Below, piece by piece: positions 56,274 through 63,961 of a stretch of 64,000 nucleotides of DNA; position 1 is the first letter of the stretch, and each line of letters opens with the position of its first letter. This DNA is from an uncultured Mediterranea sp. Its GTDB lineage: Bacteria > Bacteroidota > Bacteroidia > Bacteroidales > Bacteroidaceae. Made by a program: the position numbers and the translations under genes. The DNA lies in NCBI RefSeq assembly GCF_902493215.1, contig NZ_CABUOL010000013.1, positions 23,186 through 87,185 on the forward strand, written 5' to 3'. Below the pieces are notes generated by a model. The model did not search any database, had not been told where the DNA came from, and saw nothing but the letters and a program-made list of their open reading frames with translations.

Positions 56274-56304
56274 TGCTGACGGTTGGTTTTGATGTTTACG
56301 TCTG

Positions 56305-56312
56305 CAAAGGTA
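56305..56312 (-). promoter_or_regulatory. -7 promoter element of copA
   Basis: The complement reads TACCTTTG, 31 bp before the copA ATG. No -33 TTTG is visible, which would fit a promoter that needs an activator such as the adjacent AraC-type regulator. Confidence 0.5.
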
Positions 56313-56381
56313 CGGCGGACTTTCCGGTCGGTTGTTATGGAATTCTGGGAATAAGTTATAAGATTGTGTCGTGACTTTATT

Positions 56382-56960
56382 TCAGATTTCGTCCAGCGGC
56401 CTGCGGCGTTTCTCCTTCTGCTGCCTGAATTGCGTGGGAGTGAGGCCTGTCACGCTCTTGAACTGCGCGCTCAGGTAAGCGGTACTCGAGTAGCTCAGGC
56501 GGTCGGCTATCTCGTTCAGTGTCAGTTCGCCATAGGTCAGCAACTCTTTGGCCCTCTCTATTTTCTGGGCGATGACATATTTCTCGACGGTGGTACCCGT
56601 GGTTTCGGAGAACAGCTTGCTCAGTGTGCCGTAGTCTTTGCCGAGGGCGTGGGCCAAGTAGTCGGACAGGTTGGTCTGGAGGGGAGCGTCCGTGGGCTGG
56701 TGCACTAGGCTGACGATGAGGTCCTTCATCTGTTGCACCGTCTGCATCCGGCGGTCGTCTATCAGTTCGAATTCCAAGGCTTCCAACGCTTCCTTTACCC
56801 GCAGACGGAGGTCGGGTGTCAGCTCTTCGGCGGTGACGGCGATACCCAGCTCCACAGACAGCGGATGCAGGCCCAGCGTGCGCAGGGCGTTGTCGACGGC
56901 CAGTATGCAGCGGTGGCATACCATGTTCTTGATGTGTAGCGTATGGGTTTCGTCTGTCAT
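56382..56960 (-). CDS. AraC-family regulator with N-terminal CxxC metal-binding-like domain
   Basis: A 192-residue regulator starting at 56960 (MTDETHTLHIKNMVCHRC). Residues about 5-75 resemble a heavy-metal-associated (HMA) fold with the CHRC motif (Cys 15 and Cys 18). Residues about 95-192 are an AraC helix-turn-helix domain (LNEIADRLSYSSTAYLSAQF, TGLTPTQFRQQ). This fusion next to copA implies a copper-sensing activator, which is inference from context. It has its own promoter and lies 108 bp before copA. Confidence 0.9.
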   Translation of the reverse strand: MTDETHTLHIKNMVCHRCILAVDNALRTLGLHPLSVELGIAVTAEELTPDLRLRVKEALEALEFELIDDRRMQTVQQMKDLIVSLVHQPTDAPLQTNLSDYLAHALGKDYGTLSKLFSETTGTTVEKYVIAQKIERAKELLTYGELTLNEIADRLSYSSTAYLSAQFKSVTGLTPTQFRQQKEKRRRPLDEI

Positions 56961-56984
56961 CGGGATGCAATGTTTGGTTGGTTG

Positions 56985-57016
56985 CAAAGGTAGTGAAAGG
57001 CGAGCGCAGAAACAAA
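56985..57016 (-). promoter_or_regulatory. Promoter of the CxxC/AraC regulator
   Basis: On the minus strand TTTG (complement of 57013-57016) and TACCTTTG (complement of 56985-56992) are 20 bp apart, an exact consensus match. It lies 25 bp before the chosen start at 56960 and excludes the in-frame ATG at 57026. Confidence 0.8.
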
Positions 57017-57194
57017 TGAAAACCACGTTTTCAATTTGTTTCTGCCGAGCCGCATCCTATCTTATCAAAAGGTGGTGAAAGGTGAATGCTTTGAATGGTT
57101 GAGTTGGCAATGAAAGTTAAATACCTGATGAATCTTCGGAAAATATTTCATCCTTTCGCCACAAATCCTTTCTTTTGCGAAAAAATATCTCGGC

Positions 57195-58076
57195 ATGAAA
57201 AAACTGATTCCTTTTGCCTTGCTCTGCCTGGCATTGCTGTCGCTCGGGCTAGGTGCCTGTTCCGATAAAGACGACAGTGTTCCACGTATCCAACTGGCGT
57301 ATGAAAACCCGAATGAAGTTTTCGATAACGAAAACCCTCGTATCTCTTTGAGGGCTTTTGAAACGGCCGACCGTGTGTATCTCATACAGGGTGGTGACGG
57401 GAATTTCCGTTTGGAGGTTAGCAACGACGAGGTTGTGCAGGCCCGTTGCGAAGGCAGTAAGCTCTTTATCCGTCCGCTGAAGGCCGGAAAGGCGGAAGTC
57501 CTTATCCGTGACGGTTACGGATGGAATTATCTTTTGTCGGTTACAGTGGGTTACCCCTATTATCTCTATGGCGTGATAGATAACCGCGTGATGTTGCAGG
57601 GCGCAGGGCTGACCGATGAAGAGAAGAGCGCGTTGGAGCAGGAGATGCTGAGTGCTTCTTCGGGGCCTGCCGTCGTCAAGGGTTATACGTTTGTCTATCA
57701 GAACGAAGTAATGAATGCGGGGCAGCTGGTTATCGGTTCTTCGCACTATGCCTTCGATGCTTCGGCGGAGCCCATCGGACTCGAAGATCCTCTGGAGCTC
57801 AATGTGCGGACGGCCGATGGTTTTGCACGCAAATTTTTCTTCGAACGCTTCACGCCCGTCCGTCTGTCGTCGGGCAACCGTTCGGACGAACTGTTTCTGA
57901 GCGAGTCCAATGGCGGCGTTTCGCCTGATACGCGTGATTTCAATTCGGCTCCTCACTTCCGTTGTGTGATTGCGGACCGCACTTCTCTCTATCGGGAACG
58001 TTATCCGGCGTTGGAGCATGCCTATCATGTGCAGGTGGTCATTGAACAATATGAAGGATTGACCTCCGAAGAATAA
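57195..58076 (+). CDS. Lipoprotein of unknown function
   Basis: A 293-residue lipoprotein with lipobox LGAC (Cys 22) and an acidic start CSDKDDS. The body is mixed beta with a Big/BACON-like first part (residues about 30-115, ending in GWNYLLSVTVGYP). I do not recognise the family. It stands alone, divergent from the copper regulator, and ends at a good terminator. Confidence 0.8.
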   Translation: MKKLIPFALLCLALLSLGLGACSDKDDSVPRIQLAYENPNEVFDNENPRISLRAFETADRVYLIQGGDGNFRLEVSNDEVVQARCEGSKLFIRPLKAGKAEVLIRDGYGWNYLLSVTVGYPYYLYGVIDNRVMLQGAGLTDEEKSALEQEMLSASSGPAVVKGYTFVYQNEVMNAGQLVIGSSHYAFDASAEPIGLEDPLELNVRTADGFARKFFFERFTPVRLSSGNRSDELFLSESNGGVSPDTRDFNSAPHFRCVIADRTSLYRERYPALEHAYHVQVVIEQYEGLTSEE

Positions 58077-58112
58077 AGTCTCCGGCCGCGGGCCGAAGGG
58101 TTTGTGCGGAAG

Positions 58113-58157
58113 GATTTCCTCCTGACTTACCGAGGCGGTCAGGGGGAAATCTTTTTT
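58113..58157 (+). terminator. Terminator after the lipoprotein gene
   Basis: A 14-bp stem with one mismatch (58113-58126 with 58138-58151) is followed by TTTTTTG. It ends the lipoprotein gene, 36 bp after the stop codon. Confidence 0.8.
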
Positions 58158-58200
58158 GTTTCTTCCCCGCATCTGTTCACTCCCCTGCGAGTTTCAAAAT

Positions 58201-58376
58201 GGTTTCATGCTTTGAAACCATCGGTTTCATTGAATGAAACCAGTGGTTTCTTTCAATGAAACTACTAGTTTCATGCGACGGGACGATTGTGAAACTAGTA
58301 GTTTCAATAGTTGATGTGCGAACGAAACCTTTAGTTTCAATAGTTAGTGTGCGAACGAAACTGGTAGTTTCAAGCC
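58201..58376. repeat. 22/33-bp repeat array D (GTTTCA...TGAAAC)
   Basis: Units start at 58201 (22 bp), 58223 (22), 58245 (23), 58268 (33), 58301 (33) and 58334 (33), with a partial unit after 58367. Each has GTTTC near one end and GAAAC as its dyad partner. The dyad spacing grows by 11 bp in the last three units. It fills the 334-bp gap between the convergent lipoprotein and birA genes, along with the terminator. Confidence 0.88.
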
Positions 58377-58410
58377 GCAGGACACGTATAGAAACGGGAT
58401 TAAAGGCTTT

Positions 58411-59184
58411 TTAGAGAACGTATTGAACCTCTTTGAACAGGTATCGGCGCAAGCGTCCCGCTTCGTCTTGCAGGACGAAGCGTCCGTCCGGCTCCACGTC
58501 GGCCAGGCGGGCCAGGAAGCGTCCGTCGGCATCTTCGTAGAGATGCAGGCCCTCACGGCGGAAGAGGGCGTCGGCGTATCGGCGGGCGATGGAGGCGGCA
58601 AAGCGTCCGTCCTCATCACGGCGCAGAGCTTCGTAATAGGTGTGCAGGCGGCGCAGGAAGCCGTTGAGGACGGTCGGCACATCGTAGTCGCGGCCCGTAA
58701 TCAGCTTCAGCGAAACGGGGTTGGGCGCGGGGCTGCGGAAGACGGTCTGATTCAGGTTAATGCCGATGCCGGGGATGCAGCGGCCGATGCGGTTGCCCTC
58801 CAGCACATTCTCGATGAGCATGCCGCAAATCTTTTTCTCGTGCCAGTAGATGTCGTTGGGCCATTTGATGGAGATGCCTTCCGTGTAGGTGTCCAGCTCT
58901 TCCTTGACGGCCAGCGAGACAATCTGCGACAGAACAAACTGGCGGCGTGCCTCGACGAAACGGGGATAGAGCACGGTGCTGAACAGGAGGTTCTGCCCGG
59001 CTTCAGATTCCCACGAGTTGCCGCGCTGGCCCTTGCCTGATGTCTGGAAGCGGGCGGTGACGGTAGTATATTCAGTGGGGGCGGACGGGGCGTTGTCGCA
59101 CAGGTCGCTCAGGTAGCGGTTGGTCGAGTCTGTTTCTTCCAGCCCGATGATTGGGTAGGAGGGTTGTTCAGGGCAGTTCATCAT
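58411..59184 (-). CDS. birA: Biotin--[acetyl-CoA-carboxylase] ligase
   Basis: A 257-residue biotin protein ligase without the N-terminal repressor domain, so it attaches biotin to carboxylases but does not regulate transcription. LEETDSTNRYL and SGKGQRGNSWESEAGQNLLF (biotinyl-AMP loop), IKWPNDIYW, KKICGMLIE and GIGINLNQ are the family motifs. Its start overlaps the 3' end of the yjbR-type gene by 17 bp, showing co-transcription. Confidence 0.94.
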   Translation of the reverse strand: MMNCPEQPSYPIIGLEETDSTNRYLSDLCDNAPSAPTEYTTVTARFQTSGKGQRGNSWESEAGQNLLFSTVLYPRFVEARRQFVLSQIVSLAVKEELDTYTEGISIKWPNDIYWHEKKICGMLIENVLEGNRIGRCIPGIGINLNQTVFRSPAPNPVSLKLITGRDYDVPTVLNGFLRRLHTYYEALRRDEDGRFAASIARRYADALFRREGLHLYEDADGRFLARLADVEPDGRFVLQDEAGRLRRYLFKEVQYVL

Positions 59185-59524
59185 ATTCGGTACGCATTTT
59201 ACGGGTAAACTTCTTCAGCACTTCGTCGTAGGAGTGGTCAATGAGGTGGCGGATGAGGGTATCGTCGGCATCGCGGTCCAGAAACACTTGGTTCCAGTAT
59301 TTCTTGTTGAAGTGCCAGGCAGGCTCCACGGCGTTGTAATGGTCGCGCAGTTCGATTGCATAGTCCGGGTCACACTTCAGGGCAATGTAGTTGGCCGATT
59401 CCAGGTCGATGAGGATGAACATCTTGCCCATCACCTTCATCACAAGGGAGGTCTCGTCAAAAGGCAGACATTCCGTTACAGCCTTTTTCGTCAAGCAATA
59501 TTCTCGTATGGTTTCTACATTCAT
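59168..59524 (-). CDS. MmcQ/YjbR family protein
   Basis: A 118-residue protein of the MmcQ/YjbR family: MNVETIREYCLTKKAVTECLPFDE at the N-terminus, FILIDLES and the C-terminal YNAVEPAWHFNKKYWNQVFLD match it. The CyaY-like fold is thought to bind DNA, with unknown physiological role. It lies between yraN and birA on the same strand and overlaps birA. Confidence 0.9.
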   Translation of the reverse strand: MNVETIREYCLTKKAVTECLPFDETSLVMKVMGKMFILIDLESANYIALKCDPDYAIELRDHYNAVEPAWHFNKKYWNQVFLDRDADDTLIRHLIDHSYDEVLKKFTRKMRTEYDELP

Positions 59525-59542
59525 CGTTCGTTATCTGTTGAA

Positions 59543-59908
59543 TTAGAATTGCGGGGGATAGAAAGCATTTTCCAGATGTTCGATCAGGAACGGAGGCTGG
59601 TCGCCAACGGCCGTGACGATGTCGAAGCGGACGGGCAGGTCGATGCCGAAATGCTTGATGTAGGCATCGGCCGCCACGACGATGTGGCGCACCTTCCGCC
59701 AGTCCACGGCCTCCTGAGGCTCCTTGTAGTCGGTGTTGGTACGGGTCTTCACTTCGACCACCACCAGCTCGCCGTCGTGCGTGGCTACAATGTCCAGCTC
59801 CAGGCGGTTCTTGCGCCAGTTGCGGTGAAGTATCGTGTAGCCTTTCCGCTCCAGATAGGCTGCTACGGCATCCTCGCCTTCCTTTCCCAGTCTGTTGTGT
59901 GCTGCCAT
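59543..59908 (-). CDS. YraN/UPF0102 family endonuclease-like protein
   Basis: A 121-residue protein of UPF0102, with the restriction-endonuclease-like fold. GKEGEDAVAAYLERKGY, ILHRNWRKNRLELDIVATHD and VVVEVKTR show the E...D...ExK arrangement of PD-(D/E)XK nucleases. Its true activity is unsettled. I chose MAAHNRLGKEGE at 59908. The ATG 30 bp upstream lies within the promoter spacing. It is the first gene of the yraN-yjbR-birA unit. Confidence 0.9.
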   Translation of the reverse strand: MAAHNRLGKEGEDAVAAYLERKGYTILHRNWRKNRLELDIVATHDGELVVVEVKTRTNTDYKEPQEAVDWRKVRHIVVAADAYIKHFGIDLPVRFDIVTAVGDQPPFLIEHLENAFYPPQF

Positions 59909-59935
59909 ATTACCGTCTTTTTTCTTCTTGGGAGA

Positions 59936-59943
59936 CAAATTTA
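59936..59943 (-). promoter_or_regulatory. -7 promoter element of the yraN unit
   Basis: The complement reads TAAATTTG, 27 bp before the chosen ATG at 59908. No -33 TTTG is seen. It supports the shorter start. Confidence 0.5.
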
Positions 59944-59955
59944 CGCTTTTTCTGC

Positions 59956-59985
59956 TTTGAATTTACGGCAGGAACACTAATTTTG
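59956..59985 (+). promoter_or_regulatory. Promoter of the small RHH-like gene
   Basis: TTTG at 59956-59959 and TAATTTTG at 59978-59985 are 18 bp apart. The -7 box ends only 8 bp before the ATG, so the mRNA would be almost leaderless. Confidence 0.55.
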
Positions 59986-59993
59986 CAGGAAAT

Positions 59994-60227
59994 ATGAGAA
60001 AGAGAGACAAAACGTGTGCGAAAGCAACACCCGACGAGCCCAAACGCGAACAGCGCATCGTGTGCCTGATGAGCGAGGAGGAACTGCGGATTGTGGACCG
60101 TTATCTGGAGAAGTACAAGATAACCAACAAATCGCGCTGGTTCAGGGAAACTATTCTCATGTTCATCCACAAGAATATGGAGGAAGACTATCCGACCCTC
60201 TTTGGAGAACACGACATGAGGCGCTAA
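59994..60227 (+). CDS. Small basic protein with ribbon-helix-helix-like features
   Basis: A 77-residue protein. A basic N-terminus (MRKRDKTCAKATPDEPKREQ) precedes RIVCLMSEEELRIVDRYLEK and YKITNKSRWFRETILMFIHK, a strand followed by two helices, as in ribbon-helix-helix DNA-binding proteins. I know it only as a conserved Bacteroidales hypothetical. It lies 58 bp before tadA and diverges from the yraN unit. Confidence 0.75.
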   Translation: MRKRDKTCAKATPDEPKREQRIVCLMSEEELRIVDRYLEKYKITNKSRWFRETILMFIHKNMEEDYPTLFGEHDMRR

Positions 60228-60285
60228 TCTTTGGTAAGCAAAGTATCGGCTTTAACTTCCCTAACTTCTTTAATTCCTGAGCAAT

Positions 60286-60720
60286 ATGGACGACCAATAT
60301 TACATGAAGCAGGCTTTGGCCGAGGCACGGAAAGCTGCCGAGCGCGACGAAGTGCCCGTCGGTGCAGTCGTGGTATGCAAGGACCGCATCATTGCCCGTG
60401 CCCACAATCTGACCGAAACCCTGACAGACGTGACGGCTCATGCCGAGATGCAGGCCATTACGGCCGCGGCGTCGGCTCTCGGCGGCAAGTATCTGAACGA
60501 ATGTACGCTTTATGTAACGGTGGAACCTTGTGTGATGTGTGCCGGTGCCATTGCTTGGGCGCAGACGGGGCGTCTGGTCTTCGGTGCCGACGATGAGAAA
60601 CGGGGTTACCAGCGCTATGCACCGCAGGCTCTCCATCCCAAAACAGAAGTCGTGAAAGGCGTGATGGCCGACGAGTGTGCCAGCCTGATGAAAGAGTTCT
60701 TTCTGCGGAAACGGCGTTGA
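60286..60720 (+). CDS. tadA: tRNA-specific adenosine deaminase (TadA-type)
   Basis: A 144-residue zinc-dependent deaminase. HAEM (His 52, Glu 54) and PCVMCAGA (Cys 82, Cys 85) form the catalytic zinc site. GVMADECASLMKEFFLRKR is a typical TadA C-terminus. It probably converts A34 to inosine in tRNA-Arg(ACG). A guanine or cytosine deaminase relative is less likely. The 3' end is 2 bp from the convergent DUF4834 gene. Confidence 0.9.
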   Translation: MDDQYYMKQALAEARKAAERDEVPVGAVVVCKDRIIARAHNLTETLTDVTAHAEMQAITAAASALGGKYLNECTLYVTVEPCVMCAGAIAWAQTGRLVFGADDEKRGYQRYAPQALHPKTEVVKGVMADECASLMKEFFLRKRR

Positions 60721-60722
60721 GT

Positions 60723-61022
60723 TTATTCCTTTATTTCCTCGTAATCCACATATTCTCCGTCATCCTTGGAGAAGATACGCTCCTTGTGCCTGATGCGTAT
60801 CTCGCCCTCTTCGGGACGGATGCCGTCGTTTGTGTCGGTCGTCGAGGTGCGCGACGACTGCCGGTTGTCTCCGTAGAACGTATAGCCACCCTGGAAGTTA
60901 CGTGAAGACGTTTTTTTTCGTCCGATGCCGAAGAGGCCACGCGCAATGCTGAAGATGATGCTGACTCCGATAATCAGTATCGCTATGATGAGTATGAACA
61001 GGAATCCTAAGAAATGTAACAT
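60723..61022 (-). CDS. DUF4834 family small membrane protein
   Basis: A 99-residue protein with one N-terminal membrane helix (FLGFLFILIIAILIIGVSII) and a charged soluble tail (RKKTSSRNFQGGYTFYGDNR, KDDGEYVDYEEIKE), matching the Bacteroidetes DUF4834 family. Function unknown. It follows pssA by 63 bp on the same strand and is usually linked to it. Confidence 0.88.
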   Translation of the reverse strand: MLHFLGFLFILIIAILIIGVSIIFSIARGLFGIGRKKTSSRNFQGGYTFYGDNRQSSRTSTTDTNDGIRPEEGEIRIRHKERIFSKDDGEYVDYEEIKE

Positions 61023-61085
61023 GTGTATCGAGTATTTAAGTTGTTTCTGATAACTCTCCTACAACAATCGTGCCAAACGAAAAGT

Positions 61086-61793
61086 TTATTTCTTTCGGTC
61101 TGTAAACCATGACAGCAGGATGTACCAGACAATACAGGTGGCAAAACCGCGCACTTGCAAGGTAACCAGGAAGAGGATACAGAACAACAGGAAGATGAAG
61201 CTCACCTTGTTGTCCTTCCACGACAGGTTCTTGAACTTCAGCGAGAACATCGGAATCTCCGACACCAGCAGCCACGAGAACAGACAGACTACAGCCAGCA
61301 GACAAAGCGGATGAACATCACCGCTGACCAGCAGGGAATGGTAACCGGCCACGAGTGAACCCCAGAACAACGCGTTGGCAGGTACAGGCAGGCCGATGAA
61401 GGAAGTCGTCTGGCGTGTGTCGTTGTTGAACTTAGCCAGGCGCAGGGCCGAAAATACAGAAATAAGGAAAGCCGAGTAAGGAAGCCAAGTCGCCATGCCT
61501 TCCATATAGGCGGGGTAGGGCATCTCCTTGAACAGGGAGAAGACGATGAGCGACGGTGCCACGCCGAAACTGACGTCGTCGGCCAGCGAATCCAAATCCT
61601 TGCCGATGGTGGAATGTGCGCCTAGCGCGCGGGCTGCCAGCCCGTCGAAAAAGTCGAACACGGCACTGATGATGATAAACAACAGCGCCAGTTCGTAGCG
61701 GCTTTCGAAGGCCATCACGCCGGCGATGCAACCCGAAAACAGGTTCAGGCAGGTCAGTACGTTGGGGATATGTCGGGTGATGCAGTTGGCCAT
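61086..61793 (-). CDS. pssA: CDP-diacylglycerol--serine O-phosphatidyltransferase
   Basis: A 235-residue membrane enzyme making phosphatidylserine. The CDP-alcohol phosphatidyltransferase signature is complete: DGLAAR, then GKDLDSLADD with the two catalytic Asp residues. About eight membrane helices are visible. It starts 7 bp after psd, the enzyme that uses its product, so both steps to phosphatidylethanolamine are in one operon. Confidence 0.95.
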   Translation of the reverse strand: MANCITRHIPNVLTCLNLFSGCIAGVMAFESRYELALLFIIISAVFDFFDGLAARALGAHSTIGKDLDSLADDVSFGVAPSLIVFSLFKEMPYPAYMEGMATWLPYSAFLISVFSALRLAKFNNDTRQTTSFIGLPVPANALFWGSLVAGYHSLLVSGDVHPLCLLAVVCLFSWLLVSEIPMFSLKFKNLSWKDNKVSFIFLLFCILFLVTLQVRGFATCIVWYILLSWFTDRKK

Positions 61794-61800
61794 ATTCGTG

Positions 61801-62487
61801 TTATTTTAGTTTGGCAATGATGGTTTGGTTACCGGTAGTCATTTGTCCCATTTTAACAAGAACTTCCGTGCCCAGCGGCAGGTACACGTCTACACGCGAA
61901 CCGAACTTGATGAAGCCCATGTGCTCGTCGATGTAGCATTCTTCGCCCGGCTCGGCATAGGTGACGATGCGTCGTGCCATGGCTCCGGCTATCTGTCGTG
62001 CCATTACTTCCACACCTTCGGGCGTTTCGATGACAACCATTGAGCGTTCATTGTCCGTGCTGGCCTTGGGCAGCCACGCCTTCATGAACTTACCGTTCTG
62101 ATGGCCTACCTTCTTGATGGTTCCGTCTACGGGATACCAGTTGGCGTGCACGTTGACCAGGCTCATGAAGATGGAAATCATGAGGCGGCGGTCGTGGAAG
62201 TATTCATTCTCCTCCACTTCCTCGATGACCACTATCTTGCCGTCGGCGGGGGCTACCACAACTTTCTCGGTATCCTGACCGAAAAGGCGGATGGGGCAAC
62301 GGAAGAAGTTGACCAGAATGCCGTACACCACCAGGCTGATTGTACCTACAATATAAAACGGAATCTTGCATTCCACCCCGAAATATAAGGCGAAGTTGAC
62401 CGCCAATATCAGTATCAGGCTTCCTATCAGCGTATTGGTTCCTTCACGGTGTATGCGTATTTTCTTTAGTCTTTTCAGTCTGCCCAT
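61801..62487 (-). CDS. psd: Phosphatidylserine decarboxylase proenzyme (short type)
   Basis: A 228-residue decarboxylase converting phosphatidylserine to phosphatidylethanolamine. Near the C-terminus, GFIKFGSRVDVYLP contains the Gly-Ser pair where self-cleavage makes the pyruvoyl group. The short form with two N-terminal membrane helices (IGSLILILAVNFALYFGV, FYIVGTISLVVYGILVNFF) is typical of Bacteroidetes. It is first in the psd-pssA-DUF4834 operon and has a consensus promoter. Confidence 0.95.
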   Translation of the reverse strand: MGRLKRLKKIRIHREGTNTLIGSLILILAVNFALYFGVECKIPFYIVGTISLVVYGILVNFFRCPIRLFGQDTEKVVVAPADGKIVVIEEVEENEYFHDRRLMISIFMSLVNVHANWYPVDGTIKKVGHQNGKFMKAWLPKASTDNERSMVVIETPEGVEVMARQIAGAMARRIVTYAEPGEECYIDEHMGFIKFGSRVDVYLPLGTEVLVKMGQMTTGNQTIIAKLK

Positions 62488-62542
62488 TATTTAATGTAGT
62501 ATGTTAGTACATTCTTATTATAATAAAGTAGAATACAGTTTG

Positions 62543-62574
62543 CAAAAATAGGTTTAATTTGAGAACCTAGCAAA
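62543..62574 (-). promoter_or_regulatory. Promoter of the psd-pssA operon
   Basis: On the minus strand TTTG (complement of 62571-62574) and TATTTTTG (complement of 62543-62550) are 20 bp apart, an exact consensus. It lies 55 bp before the psd ATG. Confidence 0.8.
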
Positions 62575-62714
62575 TAATGAGGGCGGAAAAGTTGCATTTG
62601 TGTGTATGAAAGTGTATATAGTTTGATTAAACTGTAAAAAGAATGAGCATCATTGGTGAAGCATTTTTTGTTTTGCAGGATGGGATGGTTACCATAGATG
62701 ATGTTATTATATAG

Positions 62715-63279
62715 AACCCGTTGGCGGAATTAGATTATATTTAACTTTGCCGTTTTTCGTTCCGAGGTTGGCATCACTTGTCTCTATATAAGATGGCATA
62801 CTTGGTCTTTGTAAATAAAAATCCTCCTTATTTCTTCATGTATGCCCAACTTCGCCTTTCATGCCTTCAAACCGATCCTTAGGGAATGTTTCAAACATAG
62901 AGGGGGAATGTTTCAAACATTCGACCCTTATGTTTCAAACATAAGCCTCTTGGGGTTGAAACCTGTTTTTCGGGAAGGAAAAGGCCGGAGGGTACAGACA
63001 TTTCTGCTTTGTAAGAATAATTCATTTGTATTCTTCTTGGAAATGGCTATAACTTCTGCATCGGGGAAACGAGGTACAGAACCGGGACGAAGGATATTTC
63101 CCTGCTCAGCAACCCCATCTTTGGGGAATTGCCTGCATATCTTCAAGAACTTTACGGATTTTGTATAGAGGTTACACATAACAAGATTATGCAATTTAAA
63201 AGGCTGATGCCATAAGTCGCTAATGATCCGAAACATGTGCAACTCTTTACTATACATCGTTTAATTCCGCCAACGGGTT
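62715..63279. mobile_element. 565-bp MITE-like element with 18-bp terminal inverted repeats
   Basis: The terminal 18 bases (62715-62732 and 63262-63279) are perfect reverse complements (AACCCGTTGGCGGAATTA). They are flanked on both sides by the direct repeat ATATAG (62709-62714 and 63280-63285), as expected from target-site duplication. No transposase or other gene is inside. The interior carries repeat array E. The rest of the 922-bp gap between psd and the next gene is AT-rich and shows only the psd promoter. Confidence 0.75.
62886..62963. repeat. 22-bp repeat array E (core ATGTTTCAAACAT)
   Basis: Three units of exactly 22 bp (62886-62907, 62908-62929, 62930-62951) begin with ATGTTTCAAACAT. 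A fourth, degenerate one (GGGTTGAAACC) follows. Order and spacers parallel array A at 19199, so the two are copies of one repeat, 43 kb apart. This copy lies inside the MITE-like element. Confidence 0.88.
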
Positions 63280-63409
63280 ATATAGAATGCTATTAGTGTA
63301 TTAATGTTTAAATAATGTTATTTTAAGGGACTAAAGTTGCTTTGTAAAGAATAATTTTGTTTTTTGCAATAGTTAAATTATCTAATTGTAAGCTTTGATT
63401 AAATTGACA

Positions 63410-63961
63410 ATGAGGAAAATAATGTGGTACATATTACTTGTGCTGTTTTTCTTACCTTTTCATTCGTGTATTGAAGTGTCTGTAACAAATACTGCAACAA
63501 CTGTGAATGAGTGGATGGGGAGAAAAATATGTTTTCCTGTTCATTCCGTTTTTACTATGAAGGGGAATGAAAAAAGTGATTATGGCATACCAAAATCTGA
63601 TTATAAAATAGTTTCATATGTTGATACGGCTGGATGCCTGAGTTGTAAGTTGGAACTTTCTCGTTGGGAAGGTCTTATGCATGAAATTGAGAATTCGCAT
63701 TCTGGACGTACAGTATCATTATTGTTGTATGTGTATCCTAAGAAGAAGGAAGATGTAGAGAATTTGCTTTATTATGAAGATTTTATATATCCTATTTGTA
63801 TTGATATGCGAAACGAATTTGATAAGATTAATAATTTTCCGAAAAATGAACGTTTACGTACTTTTTTATTGAATAAGGATGATGAAGTTATTGCTATTGG
63901 TAATCCAACTTATAATATAGCAGTTAAAGAATTATATTTTGAGGTCACTACTGTCCCGTAA
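63410..63961 (+). CDS. Lipoprotein with CxxC thioredoxin-like segment, possibly truncated
   Basis: A 183-residue lipoprotein (lipobox HSC, Cys about 20). TAGCLSCKLELSRW has a CxxC motif in a thioredoxin-like setting, and KNERLRTFLLNKDDEVIAIGNPT follows. It resembles Bacteroides lipoproteins that continue into a DUF1573 domain, but this frame stops soon after the thioredoxin-like part, ending VTTVP. Sequence is AT-rich compared with the rest of the window. The start is the ATG at 63410; an alternative TTG lies 15 bp upstream. Confidence 0.7.
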   Translation: MRKIMWYILLVLFFLPFHSCIEVSVTNTATTVNEWMGRKICFPVHSVFTMKGNEKSDYGIPKSDYKIVSYVDTAGCLSCKLELSRWEGLMHEIENSHSGRTVSLLLYVYPKKKEDVENLLYYEDFIYPICIDMRNEFDKINNFPKNERLRTFLLNKDDEVIAIGNPTYNIAVKELYFEVTTVP

